DNA of 64,000 nt, from assembly GCA_948146395.1 (NCBI GenBank), contig OX411544.1, forward strand, positions 40,965,419 to 41,029,418, in the 5' to 3' direction. A program made the position numbers and the translations under genes. Positions 57,001 to 64,000 of the stretch are shown in pieces (position 1 is the first letter of the stretch; each line of letters opens with the position of its first letter). The notes under the pieces were generated by a model. The model did no database searches, was not told the origin of the DNA, and was given only the letters and a program-made list of their open reading frames with translations. The stretch comes from Fragum whitleyi. Taxonomy: Eukaryota; Mollusca; Bivalvia; Cardiida; Cardiidae.

Positions 57001-60000
57001 TGCATAGCTTCATTTTGATATATAACATTCCTGGACATACTGCTTTTTCTTGGCAAATGAATGCTCTTGAAATTGGGTCTCAAACACTTTACATGAACCT
57101 TAAACACGAGGGGTGAAGAAGGCTGTTTTAGTAGTAACAAGATGTAAATATATCGTAAAAACACGTGGTTTTATACTAAACATTTGACAGAAGAAATATC
57201 CATGTTTCCTTATTTGGACATGCTAATTAGAATATCGACGGTCATGTCATCCATAAACTTAAATATCACGTGAATTGTACCGTTATTACTCGCCTGCTTA
57301 TCTAGTTTTCCTCGTGTAATTCACATCGACTTCGTTAAATAATGCTTTTTGTTTGGTCTAAATATGCGAATATGGGGTTCGTCTCAGAATAGATAAGAAC
57401 AATTATCATTTTATCTGGCCAAACAATTTTCAAAAAAAGAGGGAATACACTCAGATTTGATATCCCAATGAATTAAAAGTCTACGACAAAATTAATTTTA
57501 TAACAAGAGCTGTCACTGTAAGATGACAATGCCCCCGACACCGCTTTGATTTAGAAGTTATGGCCAATGTTAAAGTTTTTGGACGGAATGACGGACGGAC
57601 GGACAGACGGACGGACAGACAGACGGACGGACGGACAGACGGACGGACGGACGGACAAGTCAAATTTATGATGCCTCCCTATCGGGGGCATAAAAATACT
57701 CGATTTCATACCAAAACGACTCACTTAAATTCATACACTTTTGACTCGGTCCCTATGCAAATCAGAACTATTTTTGGTAGGCAAGTCGCTGTTCCGTTTA
57801 ATACAGACACAAGAAGGTATGGAAAGCTGGAAGTTAACATGTAGACGGACGGACAAAATCATTATTTTACATACAAAAATTCTAAAAAAAACATTATTCG
57901 TCGTGGTATTAGGTAGAAAATACAAAATGACAAGAAAAAAATACATTTCATTAATTCATTTCTGAGATTTTCAGCGAAATGTTGGTCCACATAGAAGTTG
58001 AATGGACTATAATCAAAATCAAATAGCTTAAATTCAGATTAAACTTTCAATTTTTGTACATGTGTGTGTAGAAAATTCATTATTCCATCTGGGCATAGCA
58101 CTATTATTAAGTAAACCAGGGAAAATGACTAACAATTTTAACTTAGGGGCCAAGACTTCAAAAATTCTTTAATTAACATTAGAGGCATAGGGATTTTCCC
58201 AAAAAATCTAGGGGCCCAGCTTAAAATCTAGGGGCCATGGGCGACTGGGCCCCTGCTAGTTTTTTTCCCTGTAAACTAATTCAATTTATGAGAATAAAAT
58301 TAAATTTTAAACTGTCCCTACTCAAAAATCTGTGGCCCCATTTTTCTGTAAACCCATTCTTACAGCGTTTTTTCTCCTAGCATTGGGATCGGGTCCGAGA
58401 CCGGACCAATTGGGAAAAATGCGTTGTTTTCTCAAAAATTGGGAATTTTCATCGTGATACTTGTTTCAAAAATTTTTCTTTCATTTATATCATTACAATA
58501 TGTATAATTGAAGTTCCTTTGTATTTATTGTCATATCTTAACTGAAAAGCAAACCATAGTCCTTAAACAAGGAATCTGAACAAGAACATTGACAAACAAT
58601 GAGTCTGGTTGCTCTGGAATAACTGTTTGAAATCAAATCAAAAAATGTCACTGAGTCTTTTGTTAAAAAAATCATTGTTAAACCTAAAATAAAGATTAAT
58701 TAAGTTCTATAATATAATTATGGGTTGAACATTCTTGGGTACCAATCAACAGAAAACAATTACATATCCAATCCTATTATTTTTAAAACAGCTATAAATG
58801 AATGTTTCTATTTAAATCATAGAAACTCCTTAAAAATATTTTCAAAATAGATCATATTTTCAGATGTTCTACCTGCTGTAGAATGTTTGAAAGACAATTC
58901 AGGTTGGTTCTGAGAGGTGCCCAGATCGTGAATAACAGTCATCTTTGTTTACGAATATTAAACAAAGATAGCAGTGTTCTGGCGAGGAAGAAAAAAGTAT
59001 GGGACAAATGTCTCATGCTAGCTAAAAAGTTAAGGACATTTTTGGAAAACCTGAGACACTTTCTAAAAACTAAATTTTAATTCAATTTTTAATTGTTTCA
59101 AACAACTGATATATTAGCTGTATATGAAATTATAACTTTATAAGATGTTAAAAGTTTTCAAAAAAAAAACAAAAAAAAAGTACCTCCAGTTCTCTTCTGG
59201 AGTTTTGATGAACTGAACTTGAACAAGAGCCGTCAGAGACGGATTATGCTCCCCGAATAAGGCATTGTCACAAAAACAAGAGCCATATTGGACATGGACA
59301 TCCCCCGCCACAAAAGCTTGATAGTAAACTGAAGCCTAATAGATTAAAGATTCTTTTGTACTGTCAGAGATTTACCTCCTATTAAATGTATTAAAAATAA
59401 CAAAGGGCAATAACTCCAAAATTATGCAAGCAAGAGTTATAGTTCTGGTGTATTGCACTTCTCCTCCATGAGATCTATCCACCCATAAAGTTTCAAGTTG
59501 ATAGCTATCATACTTTAGGAGATATGCTCCAGACAAAATCTAAGTATCAAAAATAACAAAGGGCAATAACTGCAAAATTATGCAAGCAAGAGTTGTAGTC
59601 CTTGTGCATAGCACTTCTCCTCCATGAGATCTATCCACCCATAAAGTTTCAAGTTGATAGCTATTATACTTTAGGAGATATGCTCTGTGGTCAGATTTCA
59701 AAGACTCAAATAAGCCGTTATCTTATACAGCTAACATAAAGGTAACAATCATTAAACCTCCTTTTTGTATGACATATTTTAAAACACAAATTTCAAATAG
59801 TTTAGGGTAAAGAGCATCTGATTTGCTACTCAAATGTGAAATTACATCAAATTCTGAGCGTAAGACTAGGAGAAATGAAAGAATAACTGTAATTCACGCG
59901 CTTACGTAAAGGTAACAAACATTAAGCCCCCTTTTTCCAAAATATATTTTTTTTAAGTTAATTTCAAATTGTTTATAGTAAAGGGCATCTGATTTGCTAC

Positions 60001-62784
60001 ACAAATATGAAATTTCACTAAATTCTGACTGTTAGACTAGGAGAAATTGGGGAAAAACTGTTTTTTACCCTAAGTCCCCTTTTCCCGTGACGAGGCCTCA
60101 AATCCAAAAACCGTCTCAGATGCATCAACACTATATCATATGGAGTTCACATATTAAGTTTCATTCAATTTGGCCCAGGGGTTATGGAGAAATAGGTGGG
60201 GATGGACGGAATTACGGACAGACAAAGCGGCGGCTATATGCTCTCCCTTCGGGCAGCATAATAAACTAAGGCCTCGGTCTACATTCCAGGTCATGATCTC
60301 CCTTACAACTTTAGCCTCAGGTTATCAAACACGATTTTAGCATTTTCTTATTTCTTTTTGCGAGTCTTGAGTTAAGCCGTGATGTAGAAAATGCAGACGA
60401 ATTTTTTCATTGCCATGATTTTTCGTTGATGAGTCCTTGCCAGAACTCGTCTGCTTCAATCTGTTTATCCTATTTGAATCTCGATCTCGGAACTGTGTGA
60501 TGTTTGGTGGAAAAAAAAGAGAAACAGCCGGACATTGTTTAATTACTTATCGATGGAACAGTCACGAACGATTTCTATGCAGGTTACTATGCGACGCATA
60601 ACAATGGCGTGTCGATTCGAATTCAAGATACAATTCGTTCTTTTCGAGTATACCTAAATTTTTGACGACTTGAAATAACAAATAATGTCTACGAAAAATC
60701 AAAACATTTTGAATTTGAATTTTTTTTTTTTTAATTCAATTAATTTTGACATCTTTAAATTATATCGGTCATGCATATTGTGTAAACAGTCAACCATCCC
60801 CGCGTTTAAAGTTAATAATCAAACTCGACATCAAAACACTCCGGGAATTTTATTTTTGCACGTGAGGATGTCCAGTGTTGACGCGTTGAATTCTGGGATA
60901 GTATGTAATTTACATTTGACCTTTAACCTTGTAGTAAGTGTTAGTTTGGAAAATCCTTGTTACTTTCACTTTAAATACAATGGAAGTCGTTCTAGGCCGT
61001 TTCAATTGAAACTCGAGCGCATATTTACATGGGACAAAAGTCCCATCTTGCAAAGATTTTATGGGACATGTACAATTTTTAAGCGAGATTGTCGCAGAAT
61101 CGCGGCCTCGCCAGATCACTGGATAGTCAATTATATTTTGGGTTATATAACAGGAAAATAATTTGCTTTAACCATGACTAATAGTCTGTTGCCCTGTTAC
61201 GTATTTTCTTTAAATTCATCTTGCATCAATTGATAAATAGATGCAAAAAGATCGTCTACTGCAAATCAGGTCTGAAAATGGCAATATCTTGGCTTCACAA
61301 AAATATGCAGTTTTGTAACGCGATAACTTCCGAGTTATCCAAATACACTGGGTTCCAGCTTCATAATGGTTTCTGCCAATGAATTCGAGAACCATGTGAC
61401 CAAAATAAACTGATCTTCGGAAATTCCCCTCTTGTTGACAAATTTCAACACAGATGTTTGTTTCTAAAAGTACTACCAGGTTTTCCAATAGGAAATAATC
61501 AAAATTATATTCACTTCAAGAATTGGCTTTGAATTGGGAATTTCATTCTCTCATTTTGGGAAAAAATAGTAGTTTTCGTCATTGGGAACAGGTCCATTTA
61601 CCGGTCCTGATCAAAGGAAAAATACCCATAATGCACCATCAAATGACCTAATTCTTCACTTTTCCCGGCTGCATGTAGTAGAAAGAATGTAAGCATTTTG
61701 TTTGATTACGTAATGAGGTTTCACACCCTACAATTAATACATGTGTGCTGCGGACGGCAAAGTAGACAATAACAGATATATAGAAATTGGGGATAAGATA
61801 GGGGATCTTTGGCAAAAGTGGGGGACACCCCAATCCCCGTCTAGAATAAACACTGGTTACCTGGAATTTATTGTTATTGAATGTCGTAAAAAATTGTATT
61901 TTCATTTCGTATGCACTTCAAGATGAATTTACCAGATTACAACACATGCTCTTCAATGATCCCTAGGCCGAACAACAAATGAACAAAAGGACCAAAAAGC
62001 CTAAAGTGACTAAATCTAGAAACGATCTGGAGGAACAGATTTACATGTAATTTTAGATTTCTTATTTCTTAGAAGCATACATATCGTACAATTATTTGTA
62101 CAGTGAAAATACGGCGAACGAGACTAGAACCATTCAGAAGGGTGACTGGTCAACTCGGCCCATTTTTAACTCGGCCCATCGGCAACTCGGCCCAACGTAT
62201 AACTCGGCCCAAATTTCATTTTATGCCAAATCATTATTATTTTCGATTGTTTATTCAGCATTTTTAGTTTAATTACAAAAGTGTTCAATCTTCATTCGGT
62301 TTTTAGAAAAATTACGTATGCATCAGAATAATTAAAAAGTTAAATTGAAATGTGAGGATCATTCCTAGAAACAAACATAATCAAACAATAATTTCATAAA
62401 ATATTATTAAAAAGGCAAAAAATAAATATCAAAAAATAATTAAGATAAACCCAGTAAGGTATAATAGCATCGTTTGCACAAAACTTGTACATATTTTATG
62501 AAAAGTAATCTATGTTATTAGACTATATATTGGGGCCGAGTTGACCGGGCCGAGTTATTAGATGGGCCGAGTTGACTGGTAACCTTCAGAAGTAGCATCA
62601 CGAAAACACATGAAAATTCTACTTTCATGAAGTATTCAAGTCATTTGATTCGGCGCATTATTGATTGGCACAGCAATTGTTAAAAAATGTGAAAGTGTAC
62701 ATTGTTTATTATAACCCACCATGCTCTAGAACCTGGTCCGTAGGTCTTTGGTCGTACGTAAATTAAGCCCGATGAGGAACCCAT
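45033..62784 (-). CDS. RPS29: RPS29 / uS14, 40S ribosomal protein S29 (3 exons, 57 aa)
   Basis: uS14 is a small zinc-ribbon protein in the head of the 40S ribosomal subunit that contacts 18S rRNA. Exons 62720-62784, 47237-47336 and 45033-45041 (minus strand) join in phase to a 57-residue protein; the vertebrate protein has 56. The C-terminal 46 residues are family-typical: [38 protein letters not shown] and a final LD. Four zinc-binding cysteines occur in the expected C-x2-C ... C-x2-C spacing. Introns fall as I recall in the human gene (inside the first Cys codon and before the final LD). The first about 11 residues ([11 protein letters not shown]) differ from the usual MGHxxLYWSHPR pattern. 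Intron 1 is 15.4 kb, unusually long for a ribosomal-protein gene, and full of repeats. It may be the main RPS29 locus or a divergent paralogue. Confidence 0.88.
45722..46009 (+). mobile_element. Helitron-like element, 'GCTGTCACTG ... CGGGGGCAT' family
   Basis: Nearly identical along its length to 5296-5582, 40 kb away, including 'tgaaggtcaaggtcatccag'; the GACGG tract differs by a few units. Lies in RPS29 intron 2. Confidence 0.85.
46057..46401. mobile_element. hAT-like MITE with 8-bp target duplication
   Basis: AACAATGC occurs at 46049-46056 and 46402-46409. Ends AGGGATGTGGA and TCCACACCCCTG are inverted repeats. Inside are two copies of CTTGTCCGTGGACAAG-type palindromes and a central hairpin (gaaaatgctgggttacagca). 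The best copy of the family also seen at 1380-1740 and 19240-20960. Confidence 0.8.
46997..47172 (-). mobile_element. tRNA-derived SINE, degenerate copy in RPS29 intron 2
   Basis: 'cacctagtaatggattcctg', 'cccacataggtctatgacta' and 'gggatcaaacccc' match the SINE at 43071-43342. The open frame across it (46808-47152) is a by-product. Confidence 0.65.
47237..47336 (-). CDS. RPS29: RPS29 exon 2 (zinc ribbon)
   Basis: This 100-bp exon encodes [18 protein letters not shown] onward to [15 protein letters not shown], nearly all of the conserved core of uS14. The acceptor is CTTTTCAG and the donor GTAAAT. It carries three complete zinc-binding cysteines; the fourth is split with exon 1. One residue is unusual: the basic residue typical of the S/N-R/K-H turn is Thr ([10 protein letters not shown]). 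Confidence 0.95.
48689..50239 (+). mobile_element. Helitron-like element inserted in the array
   Basis: Starts CAAGAGGGCCATAGTGGCCC and ends 'gagcacttcgtgctcaggtg' agcta. The core is about nine units of about 145 bp (gacctagtttttgaccccag, 'caagacaatcattctgacca', 'tggcctctagagtgcataca'). The monomer is interrupted within 'gtaaaaacaacaaagg'. Confidence 0.8.
50657..52221 (+). mobile_element. Helitron-like element inserted in the array, carrying a SINE
   Basis: Starts CAAGAGGACCATGATGGTCC and ends 'gagcactttgtgctcaggtg' agcta after a long GACGGACGG tract. The core monomers 'aagagcttcacccaaggaac' and 'atccctgccaagtttcagct' are cut by a SINE at 51721-52012. Confidence 0.8.
51721..52012 (-). mobile_element. 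tRNA-derived SINE with 12-bp target duplication
   Basis: TTCACCCAAGGA at 51709-51720 and 52013-52024 flanks the element. The minus-strand head has 'tagcgcagttggtagcgcgc' and GGGTTCGATCCCC. The 3' tail at the left is TTTGAATTTGAATTTGAATT in plus orientation. Confidence 0.85.
52384..53392 (+). mobile_element. Helitron-like element inserted in the array
   Basis: Starts CAAGAGGGCCATAGTGGCCC; core of six units related to 48689-50239 (caagataatcattctgacca). Ends with a GACGACGGACGACGC tract, the TGAGCACTTCGTGCTCA hairpin and ggtgagcta. It occupies the same position in its monomer as the element at 50657. Confidence 0.8.
54032..54478. repeat. Two dispersed copies of a 150-bp block
   Basis: About 54040-54200 and 54315-54478 share 'tacatgcacactgtaaa', 'cagtgttcccaaaa' and 'aaagcagtgg'. 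Both run from 'gtgttccca' to a mirrored '(t)ggaa(t)cactg', so each looks like a small inverted-repeat element (CAGTGTTCCC ... GGGAACACTG). Confidence 0.6.
54554..55797 (+). mobile_element. Helitron-like element, 'GGGCCATAGTGGCCC' family
   Basis: Starts CAAGAGGGCCATAGTGGCCC and ends 'tgagcacttcgtgctcaggt' cagcta. Seven core units of about 145 bp, the same family as 52384-53392. The minus-strand frames of about 71 codons are successive monomers and not genes. Confidence 0.8.
56132..57099. mobile_element. TTAA-flanked foldback element (arms about 300 bp)
   Basis: TTAA at 56128-56131 and 57100-57103. Left end GGTTCATGTAAAGTGTTTGA mirrors right end TCAAACACTTTACATGAACC. The arms carry 'ggtagtgctacaacc' and 'accgctatag' in inverted form around a loop of about 390 bp. 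No transposase. Confidence 0.8.
57504..57692 (+). mobile_element. Helitron-like element, 'GCTGTCACTG' family, internally deleted
   Basis: Starts CAAGAGCTGTCACTGTAAGA and ends 'tatcgggggcataa' like 5296-5582. It lacks the 'ggtcaaggtcatc' middle and has a longer GGAC/AGAC tract. Confidence 0.8.
57693..59223. other. RPS29 intron 1 segment, no feature recognised
   Basis: AT-rich; 58140-58260 repeats 'aggggcc' phrases and 58380-58450 is a mildly palindromic 'ggtccgagaccggacc'. No exon-like frame. Confidence 0.4.
59224..60261 (+). mobile_element. Helitron-like element, 'CCGTCAGAGACGG' family
   Basis: Starts CAAGAGCCGTCAGAGACGGA, then ttatgctccccg. A second start-like motif (CAAGAGCCATATTGGACATG) follows at 59278. 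Core monomers are 'gaaataacaaagggcaataa'-like. It ends 'gcggctatatgctctccctt' cgggcagcataa. Possibly two elements fused. Confidence 0.6.
60262..62140. other. RPS29 intron 1 segment, no gene recognised
   Basis: A 158-codon open frame at 60685-61161 (plus) has low-complexity Phe/Asn runs at its start and no recognisable domain. I do not call it a gene. Confidence 0.4.
62141..62584. mobile_element. MITE with repeated AACTCGGCCC motifs and 8-bp target duplication
   Basis: TTCAGAAG occurs at 62133-62140 and 62585-62592. Ends GGTGACTGGTCAACTCGGCC and GGCCGAGTTGACTGGTAACC. AACTCGGCCCA occurs four times near the left end and inverted about three times near the right. The 8-bp duplication fits the hAT superfamily. 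Lies 136 bases from RPS29 exon 1. Confidence 0.85.
62720..62784 (-). CDS. RPS29: RPS29 exon 1
   Basis: Exon 1 encodes 21 residues from [10 protein letters not shown] to [10 protein letters not shown] and ends with TG of a cysteine codon before the donor GTGGGT. Only this phase joins exon 2 (T of Cys, then CGT). The ATG has a strong context (GCAGCCATGG) and lies 18 bases after a CTTTTTCTC pyrimidine tract. The P-x-x-Y-G-x-G-S-R-x-C pattern matches the family; the residues before it match poorly, and the normally aromatic/His 'YWSHPR' reads 'IYVRP'. Confidence rests on phase, promoter signals and the [11 protein letters not shown] block together. Confidence 0.8.
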
Positions 62785-62817
62785 GGCTGCCACGAGAAAA
62801 AGACTGCGCATGTGCGA
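62785..62817 (-). promoter_or_regulatory. RPS29 TOP-like start and NRF-1-like site
   Basis: Upstream of the RPS29 ATG, the minus strand has CTTTTTCTC beginning at 62802, a terminal-oligopyrimidine-type start that would leave an 18-base 5' UTR. Immediately beyond, 62804-62816 reads CTGCGCATGTGCG, one mismatch from the NRF-1 palindrome. TOP starts are the rule for ribosomal protein genes and link translation to growth signalling. The actual start is inferred, not shown. Confidence 0.6.
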
Positions 62818-62819
62818 AT

Positions 62820-63625
62820 GACGAATCTACAAACAAGAAATATACGCAATGGGTAACGTTACTGGAGTAATCATTTAAGGTAGTCCGGTTGGCTTTTTTC
62901 CAATTCTAAAACTATGTCTAAATAAATTGGTTTGTTGAAATTATCAAAAATAGATATTTTATTAAAAAGCATAATCACATTTAATTAACACATTAATTAC
63001 ACTTTTCCAGCGCTCATTTTTGACAGTTTTTGAAAAATATTAACGAGTAGAAACGATTCAATGAGAACTAAAAGCCAAGGAAGAAAATAAGAGCAGAAAC
63101 GATGTTTAAAATAAATAATCTATCACATGAAAGCTGCGAAGAATTAATAGCTTAATCTAATAAACTCAGATATAATTACCGAATCACTGGAACAGAACAG
63201 AGTTAGTTTTTAAAAAAGCTTAACATGGCAGTCAGTAAATGGACAATGGAATAAAACTAGAAAAAATGAAACTGCGCCGAAAAGAAACAATTAGATGTAT
63301 ATTCAAGATATTGATCCACGTTGGATATAGAAGTATCAACATTAGGAGGAAAATGGGAAATAAAAACATTTATATCATAGATCTGGAAGAGTAGAACCTA
63401 AAATGTCAGGGAAAATAACACCCTAAAAGATGGAGTGCTCTCTTGGAAGATCCAAAACAGCAGGCCAAAAGAGTACAATGATGAAGAAATGGAGAAAATT
63501 TTCGCCAAATATCCGATGAAAGTATCATTTATATCAGAGAAAGACCTGGTGTGAGAGGACAACCAAAAATTCAAATCCAGGTATGTGCAACTGGTTGGAA
63601 CGTCTAATATACTAAAGCTTTAATT
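62820..63625. other. Region upstream of RPS29, no feature recognised
   Basis: AT-rich with short A-rich frames. No divergent gene or repeat recognised. Confidence 0.4.
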
Positions 63626-64000
63626 TTTAGCTCAACTGGACCAAATCCAGCGGAGCCTATGTCGTTGCGGGCAGTCCGTCGATAGACCGTGCGTCCGTGC
63701 GTAAACTTTTTATTTAATCATCTTCTCTGAAACTACTGGACAGAATGTCACGATATTTCACAAGTCATGATGATCCTTGGGACATGCTCTCTCAGATTCC
63801 TTCAATACATGCTGATCGGGTTGATAACTTGGGCGCTACGGGCTGACGTGCCACCAAAAAAGGGGCTCAATGATGAAAAATGAAAAAATCTTCTCCTCTG
63901 AAACTACTGGTCAGAATGCAACAGAACCTTACAGAAATGATTCTCAGGACATGCTCTTTGAGATTTTTTTGATAAATTCAGATCGGGTTGATACTTCGGG
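63626..64000 (-). mobile_element. Helitron-like element, 'GGAGC/GCTCC'-related, cut by the window edge
   Basis: The minus-strand 3' end is 'ggctccgctggatttggtcc', then AGTTGAGCTAA. Inside are monomers 'gaaactactggacagaatgt' and 'ccttgggacatgctctctca', continuing past 64000. Confidence 0.6.

Noticed and set aside
57560..57844. 94-codon frame rich in DGRTDRRT
   Set aside because: Direct translation of the GGAC/AGAC microsatellite of a Helitron-like element.
60685..61161. 158-codon open frame on the plus strand
   Set aside because: Starts in a Phe/Asn low-complexity run, has no recognisable motif and no visible splice context; it lies in an RPS29 intron. An open frame of this length is not rare by chance in AT-rich DNA at this scale.

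Overview
Organism and setting. This is nuclear DNA of an animal, most likely a heterodont bivalve mollusc. That placement is inferred from the repeat content: dispersed elements with tandem cores, (ACGG)n tracts and 'GCTCACCTGAG' ends, plus tRNA-derived SINEs, are characteristic of bivalve genomes. The two genes are animal genes with GT-AG introns, and coding sequence is a very small part of the window. No species can be named from the sequence alone.

Genes. Two host genes were recovered by reading exons, splice sites and codon phase; both lie on the minus strand. (1) BBS1, a BBSome subunit of primary cilia, occupies 28054 down to 3995: eight coding exons give about 317 N-terminal residues, with the C-terminal half beyond the left edge. 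Its exon 2 exists four times in a tandem array (22389-24555). (2) RPS29/uS14, a zinc-ribbon protein of the 40S subunit, runs from 62784 down to 45033: three exons encode 57 residues, with a 15.4-kb first intron, a TOP-like start and a nearby NRF-1-like site.

Layout. 1-28054: BBS1 and its introns, loaded with transposons. 28055-35240: BBS1 upstream DNA, with a long foldback element (31641-32541), an exact 120-bp tandem duplication and a Helitron-like element. 35243-39388: a TTAA-flanked MITE and a decayed CR1/L2-like LINE. 39381-44350: truncated Helitron-like elements, SINEs and MITEs. 44750-62802: RPS29, whose first intron holds a large nest (47541-53763) of tandem arrays interrupted by three further elements, and a second foldback element (56132-57099). 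62803-64000: RPS29 upstream DNA and an element cut by the right edge.

Repeats. The most general pattern is a shared terminal grammar among families with different cores. The 5' end is CAAGAG (or CTAGAA), then a short hairpin, then a subterminal motif. A tandem core and usually a (ACGG)n tract follow. The 3' end is the reverse complement of the subterminal motif and TAAAA or TAATA. This fits non-autonomous Helentron/pearl-type rolling-circle elements. Many are nested, and several have an unoccupied copy of the target elsewhere in the window, so their boundaries can be read directly. TTAA-, TA- and 8-bp-duplicating MITEs make up much of the rest.
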